A DNA stretch of 35,286 nt from CAYRAV01 sp964422365 (lineage in GTDB: Bacteria > Bacillota > Clostridia > Lachnospirales > Lachnospiraceae): positions 1-35,286 of the forward strand of contig CAYRAV010000029.1 in assembly GCA_964422365.1 (NCBI GenBank). The letters run 5' to 3'. The notes beneath the pieces were generated by a model. That model did not search any database. It worked only from the letters and a program-made list of their open reading frames with translations, and had not been told where the DNA came from. This document shows positions 18,622-26,836 of the stretch, in pieces. The number at the start of each line of letters is the position of its first letter. The stretch's first letter is position 1. Made by a program: the position numbers and the translations under genes.

Positions 18622-18722
18622 TCGTCCGTACCACTGCCTTTCTTATCTGAATTTTTATCCATTAACAATACAGGATTTGTTTCCCATGGCAATTGTGCAA
18701 CAAGCTGTTGCACAATTAAGTC
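18618..18722 (-). pseudogene. Relic of a DUF1016/YhcG-family nuclease gene
   Basis: A 34-codon frame whose middle reads LIVQQLVAQLPWETNPVLLM. The pattern QQ-x-V-A-x-(I/L)-PW-x-x-N-x-x-L-L is the hallmark N-terminal segment of DUF1016 (YhcG) PDDEXK nucleases, which are about 340 residues and often accompany restriction loci. The rest of the gene is gone. It ends in a TGA that overlaps the ATG of Res, so the remnant may persist because it couples translation into Res. No start with a good binding site is visible. Confidence 0.5.
18691..18717. repeat. Perfect 12-bp palindrome in the Mod-Res gap
   Basis: AATTGTGCAACA and TGTTGCACAATT flank a three-base centre. There is no T tract on either side. 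It coincides with the QQLVAQL codons of the DUF1016 relic. It could be an operator, a processing site or simply a product of the deletion that created the relic. Confidence 0.45.
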
Positions 18723-18905
18723 TTACAATAATGATTTTTTATCAATCAATATGTTCCAATAACCTTTTTGACTGGATCCGACTCTTTCAATAATTCTCTT
18801 TCGTTTTAATTTATTACTATAGTATTTTACTTTGCCTATATTCCATTTTAATATTTTAGCCATCTCTGCTTGTTGCGAACGCACTGCGTTCGTATTTGCT
18901 TTGTT
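18723..18905 (-). pseudogene. Winged-helix C-terminal fragment downstream of Mod
   Basis: Sixty codons run in frame from right after the TAG of Mod to a TAA. The sequence (QQAEMAKILKWNIGKVKYYS, then IIERVGSSQKGYW) has the helix-turn-helix and wing ending found at the C-terminus of AlbA_2/ATP-binding and Fic-type proteins: 'Q-x-x-(I/M)-A ... K-x-L-K-x-x-x-I-I-E-R-V-G-S-x-x-x-G-x-W'. Mod itself ends normally (SPDTRVKVL), so this is not a lost Mod tail. An internal ATG could give a 45-residue peptide but has no binding site. It is most likely a fragment left by a gene once located here. Confidence 0.5.
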
Positions 18906-20744
18906 CTATAATACCTTTACTCTGGTATCCGGCGATAACATCTTGAACACCTCACCCACATTTATTTTAGATGGACTGTTCACAAATCCGGAATCCCTGA
19001 ACACGGCACGGAGAGGCTGTTTTCTTGCAATTGTTTTAATAACCGAATCCGGAATTGCCTCATCAAAGCAGGCAATCAAATCCCCATCATTATAATTATG
19101 TACCATGCAGCCATCTATTATTTCTGAAGAATACGGAAGTGACAGTGGAATTCCCCATTCCAAAAGACAGCCAAAGAGCAAGTCTAAATCGGTACGGTCT
19201 TCCTTGATGTTAGACTCTAAGGCATCAAGAATATTCTGATTGTATTCATCTGCACTATAATATACATCTTTCATGTTGGAATCATCCAGTTTCAACACAC
19301 GGAAACCGATATCAAGGTTTTCTGTGGTATCCGGATTTTCTGCTTTGATTTTATCTCCGGCACGACGGATTCGCTCCTTGCCGATTTCGCAGATGTTCTC
19401 CCATCCATTTTGTTTTGCACTGCTTTTTTCTGCACAGAGTTCAGGAAGTTGTACCAAAATAAACTTCCGTTTCCCATTATTTTCAGCATTAAATTCCATC
19501 ACGGCATGTGCTGTTGTTGACGATCCACCAAAAAAATCTAATACTGTTGCAGATTTATCTTCAAAAGTCATCATACGAAGCATTCTGTCGATAAGTTTCA
19601 ATGGTTTTGGAGTATCAAACGTTGTTTCTCCCATTAATGATTTTAATCTGGAAGTCGCCGTAGACATTAATCCTGCATCATCCCACCATGTAGTAGTCGT
19701 TCTACGAGTTTTTTCTGCTATATTTCTATAATACTTCTGATACAAACTATTCCCTCTTTTAACAACAAGACCTTGTTCATATTTTTCCTGCATCGTTTCT
19801 TTAGAAAATCTCCAATATCCCTCAACACCTAAAAATTCAAAATATGGATTTCCCTTTTTAGAACCACCCGGACCATCAACTGGCACTAATCGGTATGCCC
19901 CCTTTCCATCATTATCATCCAAATCAAACCCCTCCAATTTGGGATCTAATCCTATCATTTTACGACATTCCTCCAATTTTAGAATATTTTTAGCATAAAA
20001 CAATATTGTATTATGATTCGGAGAAATGATTTTATCATTTGATATGGATGCTCTTGACTTATGGCAAATCAATGCCACACGATTCATACATCCAAATAAC
20101 TCATCACATATTTTTGTTAAATTTGTTACTTCATTATCATCAATAGAAATAAAAACTGCACCATCATCTGTAAGAAGATTTCTCGCAAGCATTAACCTAG
20201 AGTATATCATGGAACACCAATCTGAGTGAAATCTACCATTTGAGTCTGAATTTTTATAAAGCCGATTATCTTCATCATCTAACACCTCTGTTTTTTCCTC
20301 ATACTCCTTATTGGTTTGAGTAAAATTATCACGATAAATAAAGTCGTTCCCTGTATTATAGGGCGGATCAATATAAATCATCTTAACCTTTCCAAGATAA
20401 CTTTCCTGAAGCAGTTTCAACACCTCTAAATTATCGCCCTCTATATATAGATTTTCAGTACTATCCCAATCTTTGCTTTCTTCCTTACAAGGACGGAGGG
20501 TTTTACGAATTGGTTTATTCGCCTCAACAATAGAAGCCTTTTTCCCAACCCAAGTAAACTCATATGCTTCATCACCATTTACTACATCCTCTGATAACAT
20601 TTGCTTGAGCAGTTCAAAATTGATTGCTTTTTTCGGTTTCCCATCCTTATCTACTGTTTCTGTGATACAATTTGGAAATAAAGTACCAATTCTCTCAACA
20701 TTTTGTTTTGTTAAATCAAGTGTTTCCATTTTCATTTTATCCAT
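18906..20744 (-). CDS. Type III DNA adenine methyltransferase, Mod subunit
   Basis: 612 residues, ATG start with GGGAGG eight bases upstream. The catalytic motif comes first: YIDPPYNTGNDF with DPPY at 126-129. The AdoMet-binding motif follows far downstream: VLDFFGGSSTTAHA (401-414). This order, with the target recognition domain (about 210-370) between them, marks a beta-class N6-adenine methyltransferase and is typical of type III Mod. It methylates one strand of an asymmetric site and guides Res. The end, LSPDTRVKVL, is the canonical family end. The recognition domain codons look more AT-rich than both catalytic parts, which fits a domain swap that changed specificity. The specific site cannot be read from sequence. 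Confidence 0.93.
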   Translation of the reverse strand: MDKMKMETLDLTKQNVERIGTLFPNCITETVDKDGKPKKAINFELLKQMLSEDVVNGDEAYEFTWVGKKASIVEANKPIRKTLRPCKEESKDWDSTENLYIEGDNLEVLKLLQESYLGKVKMIYIDPPYNTGNDFIYRDNFTQTNKEYEEKTEVLDDEDNRLYKNSDSNGRFHSDWCSMIYSRLMLARNLLTDDGAVFISIDDNEVTNLTKICDELFGCMNRVALICHKSRASISNDKIISPNHNTILFYAKNILKLEECRKMIGLDPKLEGFDLDDNDGKGAYRLVPVDGPGGSKKGNPYFEFLGVEGYWRFSKETMQEKYEQGLVVKRGNSLYQKYYRNIAEKTRRTTTTWWDDAGLMSTATSRLKSLMGETTFDTPKPLKLIDRMLRMMTFEDKSATVLDFFGGSSTTAHAVMEFNAENNGKRKFILVQLPELCAEKSSAKQNGWENICEIGKERIRRAGDKIKAENPDTTENLDIGFRVLKLDDSNMKDVYYSADEYNQNILDALESNIKEDRTDLDLLFGCLLEWGIPLSLPYSSEIIDGCMVHNYNDGDLIACFDEAIPDSVIKTIARKQPLRAVFRDSGFVNSPSKINVGEVFKMLSPDTRVKVL

Positions 20745-20793
20745 TGTCTTGTTCCTCCCTTTACTGGCATCAAATTATTGGTCATATGGATAT

Positions 20794-21783
20794 TCAAAAT
20801 ATATTATTAGGATTAAATCCCAATTCCATTTTGGATAAAATATTATCCATGACAGGAAAAAATTCATTTATATAATTATACATATCAACATAGTAAATAT
20901 AAACTTTTTTAAAATCATCTAAATCAAAATTTCTATCTACTATATATCTGGAAAAAGAAGCATCCCTTCCTTCATTATAATAAACAAATGATGTTAATTT
21001 CCATAAATAATCAAATTCTGACACATCAATATACTCTTTGATGAGTTCTAATAATTCAATCAAATCATGTGAATTCAATTTTTTAGTATGTACTTGAATT
21101 TCTTCATTATCCAAATCCCTTTTTTTAATATCTTCATTCACAAAAATTAATTTATATGCCAACTCTATACTTTGTCTGAAGGTCATAAGAAGCGGAAAGT
21201 ATAGTCCGTATAATGTTGTATTAACTTCTGTTTGTCTTAAAAGCATATTTGCTTGGTTTACGGCCTTCGCTTTCTCCAGTTCATTGGAAAACCTATGATT
21301 CTCTGCTTCAGTAATATTTTTATAAAACTCATCAAGTAATAATTGAGTCGCATGTTTATAATTTCTATATTGATAATAAAACGGCATGGCAGAATTAAAT
21401 AATAAGCCATCATATATACATAATGACACATTCCTCCCTGCCATATTAACAGGGTATGAGTTTTTTACATTATCATTTCTTTTATAAAGTTTTTCACTTG
21501 TGTCTAAAAATTTACTTCGATTACTCTTTATAAAATCATATAATTCACTTATATTTTGAATTGATTCAAGCCCTGTATACAATTCATCCCTGTATGCATT
21601 ATTAGGTTTAACATGTTTCTTAACTGTCTCTAAAAAATTAGGAAATTCATTATCATAATCTGTAAATAACAGTCCCCTGTATTTGTATATATTATTAAAT
21701 AGTTTTACATTAAATCTTGTTAATGCATATCTTTCTGCCCAATTTCCAGTCATCTTAGCATCTATTTCATCTAATAAATCCAA
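20794..21783 (-). CDS. HEPN-like protein, probable C-terminal part of a frameshifted gene
   Basis: 329 residues if the TTG at 21783 is used; no good binding site precedes it. The body is helical. Residues about 200-260 carry FRQSIELAYKLIF followed by HDLIELLELIKEYI, a pattern seen in HEPN-like all-alpha domains where an R-x-x-x-E-x-x-x-K helix is followed by an H-x-L-x-x-L helix. HEPN proteins in defence islands are often RNases; whether this one is catalytic is not clear. The upstream 137-residue frame overlaps it by 13 bases, and one added A in the A7 tract at the junction would join both into a single protein of about 465 residues. Codons are far more AT-rich than Mod and DUF4391 on either side, which points to a separate origin. 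Confidence 0.65.
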   Translation of the reverse strand: MDLLDEIDAKMTGNWAERYALTRFNVKLFNNIYKYRGLLFTDYDNEFPNFLETVKKHVKPNNAYRDELYTGLESIQNISELYDFIKSNRSKFLDTSEKLYKRNDNVKNSYPVNMAGRNVSLCIYDGLLFNSAMPFYYQYRNYKHATQLLLDEFYKNITEAENHRFSNELEKAKAVNQANMLLRQTEVNTTLYGLYFPLLMTFRQSIELAYKLIFVNEDIKKRDLDNEEIQVHTKKLNSHDLIELLELIKEYIDVSEFDYLWKLTSFVYYNEGRDASFSRYIVDRNFDLDDFKKVYIYYVDMYNYINEFFPVMDNILSKMELGFNPNNIF

Positions 21784-22184
21784 AAAGGTGTTCTTCTTTT
21801 TTTGCAGTAATCATTATATTCAAAGTTAAGACTAAATCTTTTTAACTCTTTGACTGGTCCTATCAAATTACCTGACTGATTATTTTGTTGGTATACTTCT
21901 TCATCTACCAAATCAACCATGTAGATATATTTAACATTATCTCCAAATGAAAGTATCTGTCTATCGCAAAACAATCCTAATATATGATGTATTCTCTCCT
22001 TTTTTTCCTCAATTAAATCTAAGGAATCATAATTGGAATATACAAAAAATTTCATGTTTGCAGCATCATCAATCTCTGCCATAAAAATTTTATTATAAAT
22101 ATCAATGCTGTTTTTTACTTCTCTGCCCTTTACCTTATAACATATAGCATCATAATCCTTTTTTGCTATAGCAATATCTAACAT
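21771..22184 (-). CDS. Hypothetical protein, probable N-terminal part of the same gene
   Basis: 137 residues from an ATG with AGGGGTG seven bases upstream, so this half has the real start. It begins MLDIAIAKKDYDAICYKVKG and ends abruptly with RRTPFWIY. No family is recognised. The A7 run in the codons for C-K-K-R-R (minus strand, near 21800) is where a one-base length change would carry reading into the downstream frame as C-K-K-K-K-N-T-F-L-D-L-L-D. This reads more naturally than the present end. The gene is AT-rich like its continuation. It could also be a true two-gene pair with overlapping ends. Confidence 0.6.
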   Translation of the reverse strand: MLDIAIAKKDYDAICYKVKGREVKNSIDIYNKIFMAEIDDAANMKFFVYSNYDSLDLIEEKKERIHHILGLFCDRQILSFGDNVKYIYMVDLVDEEVYQQNNQSGNLIGPVKELKRFSLNFEYNDYCKKRRTPFWIY

Positions 22185-22212
22185 AATTTATCACCCCTAT
22201 TTTCAAAATTAT

Positions 22213-22866
22213 TCATCCCAACTCCTCCAATTCTCTCCGCAACTTCTTCACTTCCCCATTCAACTCCATCTGCCGGTTCAACTGCTTCTCCTTACGAACC
22301 TTCCCCTGCAATACAGCGATCTGCTTTTCCAGTTCCTTCCTCTTCTTATCTTTTTCCACGGAAGATTTCAAACTCTCATCCTGTCCACCCTGCAGGGCAT
22401 CGCCTGCAATCTGCCTGACAAGGTTTTCATACATCGTATCCAAGGAAAGTCCCTCCAGATTTAACTGCAGTCCATCTTCCGGCATCCACTCCGTATGATA
22501 ATAACTGCTTACCTTAAAAACATTCCCACCAGCAGATGTCTCCTCTTTATATCCAATCCATGCCTGATACCGCCCCTCAAAGGACAGGATAAAGAGAATG
22601 TGGTAGGGAATTTCCCGATCTATCTGCAAAAGCACCGCCTGATCCAGATTCTTCTGGCTCAAGGCTATCTCAAATACCTCCAGCTCACTGACATCTTCCC
22701 CATCTGCAACATTAAGGGTTGAAGGTGCAATTTTATTTCTCCAGTAAATCACCCTGATTTGTTCCACAAACACCCGTTTCAGTGCCGGGGAAACATTCAG
22801 GTTATCATAAAATTTCTGTTTTGGTATTCTTTTCCCATATTCCGTACTCTGTGGCAATCCAAACAT
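22213..22866 (-). CDS. DUF4391 protein of the restriction operon
   Basis: 217 residues with AAAGGG six bases ahead of the ATG. The whole length matches DUF4391: GLPQSTEYGKRIPKQKFYDN at the start, LKRVFVEQI, the core W-R-N-K-(I/L)-A-P-S-T-L-N, DVSELEVFEI, IDREIPYHILFIL and LEGLSLDTMYENL. A coiled coil of about 50 residues rich in Lys and Glu ends the protein. The biochemical role is unknown. DUF4391 genes are found with helicase and Mod/Res genes in defence loci, and here it separates the helicase part from the Mod/Res part. It may link the helicase to the methyltransferase complex; that is inference. Confidence 0.85.
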   Translation of the reverse strand: MFGLPQSTEYGKRIPKQKFYDNLNVSPALKRVFVEQIRVIYWRNKIAPSTLNVADGEDVSELEVFEIALSQKNLDQAVLLQIDREIPYHILFILSFEGRYQAWIGYKEETSAGGNVFKVSSYYHTEWMPEDGLQLNLEGLSLDTMYENLVRQIAGDALQGGQDESLKSSVEKDKKRKELEKQIAVLQGKVRKEKQLNRQMELNGEVKKLRRELEELG

Positions 22867-22902
22867 CGTTATCCCTTTCTATGTGCTGTCAAAAAAATTT
22901 TA

Positions 22903-22931
22903 TTGACAAATACTTAATCCTCCTATATAAT
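22903..22931 (+). promoter_or_regulatory. Consensus sigma-A promoter on the plus strand inside the defence operon
   Basis: TTGACA at 22903-22908 and TATAAT at 22926-22931 are both perfect hexamers with a 17-base spacer. The promoter points opposite to the operon genes and lies between DUF4391 and the 80-residue gene. Expected start of RNA is around 22938-22940. Confidence 0.75.
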
Positions 22932-22937
22932 CTTATT

Positions 22938-22999
22938 AAAAGAAGCGAGTTTTTTACCGTACAGCCTTGTGCTAAAGCGGGGTACCCGTTTCTTTTTTT
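22938..22999 (+). ncRNA. Candidate 62-nt structured small RNA, antisense to the operon
   Basis: The segment begins seven bases after the TATAAT box and ends in a seven-T tract. The first ten bases (AAAAGAAGCG) pair with CGTTTCTTTT at 22987-22996, with one G-U pair. Inside, TACC can pair with GGTA, and GTACA with TGTGC around a GCCT loop, giving a nested three-part fold. It overlaps the last codons of the 80-residue minus-strand gene, so it is antisense to that mRNA. There is no ribosome binding site or useful frame on this strand. It does not match an RNA family I can name. Possible roles are an antitoxin-like RNA, a guide or cofactor for the defence proteins, or an antisense regulator. Confidence 0.5.
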
Positions 23000-23214
23000 A
23001 TATTTATAATGTCATATAAATACATCTTCCCATTTGCTGAATGTCTTACAACTAATTCCCCCTGAAAGATATTATATCTTAGTACTTCTCCATTGTCAGC
23101 ATACACCGGCAATGCAAACCTTGAATCATAACGATACCATCCTCTTTTTGCATTAATAGCATGTTTTTCATTTTGATTCTTTTGAAATCGTCTATTTGTT
23201 GCCATCTTAATCAT
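22972..23214 (-). CDS. Small protein, resembles C-terminal domain of phage polyvalent/MuF proteins
   Basis: 80 residues; the ATG overlaps the stop of the previous gene (ATGA), so they are coupled. The second half reads RYDSRFALPVYADNGEVLRY then LVVRHSANGKMYLYDIINIK and ends KKETGTPL. Segments of the form L-(V/L)-V-R-x-x-x-x-G-x-x-Y-L-Y-D-(I/M)-x-x-I-K-K-E are common at the C-terminus of phage minor-head (MuF) and polyvalent proteins, where they belong to small nuclease-like domains. Here it stands alone with its own start. The last codons lie inside the antisense RNA candidate. Function unknown; the likeness is by eye. Confidence 0.6.
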   Translation of the reverse strand: MIKMATNRRFQKNQNEKHAINAKRGWYRYDSRFALPVYADNGEVLRYNIFQGELVVRHSANGKMYLYDIINIKKETGTPL

Positions 23215-23495
23215 TTCTGGTATTCCCTGTACAGCATTTGCCTTTGCTTAGCCATAGTTCCTTTTAAACGAACAGTATATTTAGAATTCGAATACTCATC
23301 CGGTAAATCTGAACCTAGATAAATAATATCTCCAGTTTCATCAATTTCGATATATCTTCCTACATACTGCTTTGCATATGTTTCTACCTTATCCCATCGA
23401 ATTTTTTGTCGCCCTGTAAATAAAATTTCTTTTATCATTACAATCCCTTTTTCATTAGGATTATAGACAACTTCTACATTTCGCTCCAATTTCAT
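23211..23495 (-). CDS. Small hypothetical protein coupled to the helicase gene
   Basis: 94 residues from the ATG at 23495, eight bases after the helicase stop, with AGGAAGG close upstream. A later ATG at 23438 with AAAGGG six bases ahead is a good alternative and would give 75 residues beginning MIKEILFTGRQKIRWDK. Visible features are GRYIEIDETGDIIYLGSDLP followed by DEYSNSKYTVRLKG. No family can be named. Together with the next gene it forms a coupled pair of the size of a toxin/antitoxin module or of two pieces of a phage polyvalent protein. Confidence 0.6.
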   Translation of the reverse strand: MKLERNVEVVYNPNEKGIVMIKEILFTGRQKIRWDKVETYAKQYVGRYIEIDETGDIIYLGSDLPDEYSNSKYTVRLKGTMAKQRQMLYREYQK

Positions 23496-23503
23496 TCCCC
23501 TTC

Positions 23504-26500
23504 CTATATGCCTTGTATCACAAGAAAACATATCAGTTCAAAGTCATCCAGTCCCGAAACGGTATTCAACAGTGCTGAAGTCCCTCCTGCCGAAAACAAG
23601 CTGTTTATATCGCTTTCCTCTTTAATGTCAATAATGGAATTGATGACATCACTTAACAGTTCTGATATTTCGCCCATATTCCTGCCATCATCTGTTGCCT
23701 CATTGAACCTCTTACACAGTTCCATAACCGGCTCGCTTTTGCCTCGGCAAAGCAGCCTCAGATTATCCAGCATCTTCTTGGGGTTCAGATAATCACATAC
23801 AATCTCTCCGTCCACACCAATATAAACCATATAAAATGGATGAATCCGGTTCTGATTATCAATGTTCACACTGTTATTGATATTTTTCAGCACGAAAACC
23901 ACCCCTGGCGGACAGTCTTCCGTTGCAGGAACAACGGCATGGAGACCATTCGGAGCTGACTCTACATCACTGTGGTGCTTTATGTATTCCAATAAATCCA
24001 ACCTGAATTCATTCAGTCCCAGATCCATAATGGATATCCCGGAAGACGTTTCCTCAATATCCACTACCTCTTCCTGCAGTCTTTTTAACTGTGCCCTCCG
24101 ATATTCCAAGTCTCCTTTTTCTTCCGCATTCAATAAGTTATCATCGCCTGTGGATGTCATGACGGATATTTTCATCCTTGTCTCAACCCTGTTCTTTAGA
24201 TTGATATACTCGTCCAAATCCATATCCGGCCAGAAATTGACAAGCTGGATATACTCGTTTCTGCTTCCGATTCGGTCAATTCTTCCAAACCTTTGTATGA
24301 TTCTGACCGGATTCCAGTGGATATCATAGTTTACCAGATAATCGCAGTCCTGCAGATTCTGTCCCTCTGAAATACAGTCTGTGGCAATCAGTATGTCAAT
24401 CTCGGCATCGTCATCAGGCATCAGCACATTTTTTCCCTTGGAAATTGGCGAGAAACAGGTAAGTACGGTATTCAAGTCAGAACGAAGTTTTGGTATCGTG
24501 GTCTTTCCATCCACGGAACCAGTAATCTCTGCCGTATCCAGCCAAAATTCATCTTTCACGAATCTGCTTACATTTTTATACAGATAATCTGCCGTATCTG
24601 AAAATGCAGTGAAAATCATAACTTTCTTATTATCTGCATTAATGGGTGATTTTATTTTCTCCCGGATTAGTTCAAAAAGAGTCTGTAACTTTGTATCGTG
24701 TTCTGGTGTGATATCTGCAATCATCAAGGAAAGCAGTTCCAGATTCTCCGCATCCTGCTTCAACTCATGCTGCCATGTCACATAATCCATATCTGCAAGG
24801 TCAATCTTTATTTTCCTGCCCACGGAGAAGAAGTCAGTATTCTGGTCGTCCTCATCAAAATCAGAAACTTCTGTGACATCCAAAAGATTCAGAAGCTGTT
24901 CCCCTGACTGATAACTTTGAATGGTTTGAATGGTTTCATCAATAAGCTGTCGTATACGGTCCACTGTCAGTCGAAAAGAATAGACGGAACTCTCCAGCCT
25001 TTTCAAAAGATTGATGCTCATCAATCTCCTGATTCCCTCTTCCCGTCCCTGCTGGGTAAGACTGTTTCCCTTATTGTGGGTTATGTCCATATATTTTGAC
25101 ATCCGGGATGGCATGATATAGTTGGAGGGTGTATATATTGTCAAGTTTAAAGCCATCAAAAGTTCATAGATCTGGTTATAATTAATGGTATCCTTTAAAT
25201 CCGTGAGGTTCGGTCTTTTAGAGATGGGCTTTAACCTCTCTGGGAATTTCCCGATTTCCGTAGTGCTGTAATATTTCTCAATATGCTTCCGTGAACGAGC
25301 AATCGTTACACTGTCAAGCACTTCAAAAAAATCAAAATCAAGCATGGACAGCAAGGTTTCTGTAGTTCTTCTGTCTACATCCAGCTTATTCCATGCATTA
25401 AAAGCCCGTTGTGCATTCCTGAAAATCTCCTCAATGGATTTGTTCGTATCCAGTTTGTCATTAATCTGTGAGGCATCCCCCTCATAGGCAAGCTGCAACT
25501 GGTTCTTTAAATCATTAAAACGGTTATTGACCGGAGTGGCAGAGAGCATTAATACTTTGGTTTTAACACCCGAACGAATCACTTTATTCATCAGACGGAG
25601 ATAACGGTTCTCCCTGCCATCTTCTCCTCTAACTTCACCGCCGTTACGGAAATTATGGGATTCATCAATGACCACCAAATCATAATTTCCCCAGTTCAGC
25701 CTTCCCAAATCAACACCATTTGATTTCCCATGTTCCCTGGAAAGGTCTGTATGATAAAGAATATCGTACCGAAGTCTGTCCTCGGCGATGGGATTATTGA
25801 TATAATTCCCTTTATATGTATTCCAGTTCTCTGACAATTTCTTAGGGCATAACACAAGAACAGAACGGTTCCTGTTTTCATAATATTTGATAACAGCCAA
25901 AGCCGAGAAAGTTTTTCCAAGCCCTACACTGTCAGCGAGGATGCAGCCATTGTACTGCTCCAGTTTATTGATAATGGCAAGGACGGCATCTTTTTGGAAG
26001 TTGTAAAGCATCCCCCAGATTTTGCTTTCTTTGAATCCGGTTGCCTCATTTGGCAGCACATCCTCGGATATATCGTCCAAAAATTCATTGAAAATATTAT
26101 ATAGGGTATAGAAATAGATAAAGTCTGGTGAATTTTCCTGATAGGCAGCAGAAATGCTCTCCATCACAATATCCGTAACATCTTGCAGTTTCTTTTTATC
26201 ATTCCAAATTTCCTCAAACAGATGGAGAAAATATTGCCCGTTTTCATACCCTTCCGTCTTCTGTACGGGATAATAAGCATTATTGCCTCTCTCACAGCCT
26301 AAATCCACTGTGGTAAAGCCATTGATAGGCATATAGGTGCTTTCATCCACAGTCATAAATCCCATCATCTGCTCATGGGTAACATTTGACTGAAACACTG
26401 CCTTCCTGCTAATCCAGTCGGCACATTCCCTCGCAATCGCCTTCTGTGTCAGTTCATTCCTGAGCTTCACCTCAAACTCTGTGCCATAAAGGCTTTTTTC

Positions 26501-26734
26501 CCTGTTCAGCCTTGGGATATAAAATTCCCTGCTTGCTTTCGGTGTTTTCTCCTGAACAAAAGTGGGAGAAGTGAAAATAAAGCAGAGCTTATCTACACTT
26601 TCCAACTCATTTTTCAATTCCTGATACGCATAGATGGAGAAACAGGCGGCTGCTATGGAAACCTTACTCCCTTTTTTCAGGGTTTTCTTTAAATCATCCC
26701 TGACAGTTGCACTCACATTATCAAGAATCTGCAT
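23504..26734 (-). CDS. SNF2-like helicase with PLD-like N-terminal region
   Basis: 1076 residues, ATG start behind GGAGG. Residues 1-180 resemble the PLD-like leader of helicases from defence loci (KVSIAAACFSIYAYQELKNE), but no clean H-x-K motif is visible, so nuclease activity is doubtful. Helicase motifs: Walker A ADSVGLGKTFSAL (267-279), DESH box VVIDESHNFRNGG (354-366), motif III MLSATPVNNRF (397-407), then ATDCISEGQNLQDCDYLVNY and IIQRFGRIDRIGS (about 770-810) as motifs V and VI. This is a superfamily 2, SNF2-type translocase. It is the first large gene of the operon after the XRE regulator and 110 bases behind it. It could supply the translocation or phage-sensing step of a system that also has Mod, Res and DUF4391. 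Confidence 0.88.
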   Translation of the reverse strand: MQILDNVSATVRDDLKKTLKKGSKVSIAAACFSIYAYQELKNELESVDKLCFIFTSPTFVQEKTPKASREFYIPRLNREKSLYGTEFEVKLRNELTQKAIARECADWISRKAVFQSNVTHEQMMGFMTVDESTYMPINGFTTVDLGCERGNNAYYPVQKTEGYENGQYFLHLFEEIWNDKKKLQDVTDIVMESISAAYQENSPDFIYFYTLYNIFNEFLDDISEDVLPNEATGFKESKIWGMLYNFQKDAVLAIINKLEQYNGCILADSVGLGKTFSALAVIKYYENRNRSVLVLCPKKLSENWNTYKGNYINNPIAEDRLRYDILYHTDLSREHGKSNGVDLGRLNWGNYDLVVIDESHNFRNGGEVRGEDGRENRYLRLMNKVIRSGVKTKVLMLSATPVNNRFNDLKNQLQLAYEGDASQINDKLDTNKSIEEIFRNAQRAFNAWNKLDVDRRTTETLLSMLDFDFFEVLDSVTIARSRKHIEKYYSTTEIGKFPERLKPISKRPNLTDLKDTINYNQIYELLMALNLTIYTPSNYIMPSRMSKYMDITHNKGNSLTQQGREEGIRRLMSINLLKRLESSVYSFRLTVDRIRQLIDETIQTIQSYQSGEQLLNLLDVTEVSDFDEDDQNTDFFSVGRKIKIDLADMDYVTWQHELKQDAENLELLSLMIADITPEHDTKLQTLFELIREKIKSPINADNKKVMIFTAFSDTADYLYKNVSRFVKDEFWLDTAEITGSVDGKTTIPKLRSDLNTVLTCFSPISKGKNVLMPDDDAEIDILIATDCISEGQNLQDCDYLVNYDIHWNPVRIIQRFGRIDRIGSRNEYIQLVNFWPDMDLDEYINLKNRVETRMKISVMTSTGDDNLLNAEEKGDLEYRRAQLKRLQEEVVDIEETSSGISIMDLGLNEFRLDLLEYIKHHSDVESAPNGLHAVVPATEDCPPGVVFVLKNINNSVNIDNQNRIHPFYMVYIGVDGEIVCDYLNPKKMLDNLRLLCRGKSEPVMELCKRFNEATDDGRNMGEISELLSDVINSIIDIKEESDINSLFSAGGTSALLNTVSGLDDFELICFLVIQGI

Positions 26735-26836
26735 ACCGTTACCTCCATCAATCTAACATTCTTCTCGTGAATTAGCAACGAAAAATCCACTCTGCGGATT
26801 CTTCCTGTGTGAATAGGTGGTTTTGCCGACGTGGAA

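Noticed and set aside
18377..18634. 85-codon frame overlapping the start of Res in another phase
   Set aside because: Res has full helicase and nuclease motifs in its own frame; this is a shadow.
21771..22184. Programmed -1 frameshift joining the 137- and 329-residue frames
   Set aside because: The slippery run is out of phase with the ideal X-XXY-YYZ heptamer in the upstream frame (C-AAA-AAA) and no clear stimulatory hairpin was found, so a length change of the run is simpler.
26770..26810. Small hairpin with T run ahead of the helicase gene as an attenuator
   Set aside because: The stem (AATCC/GGATT) is only five base pairs and lies in the short gap between XRE and helicase; too weak to call.
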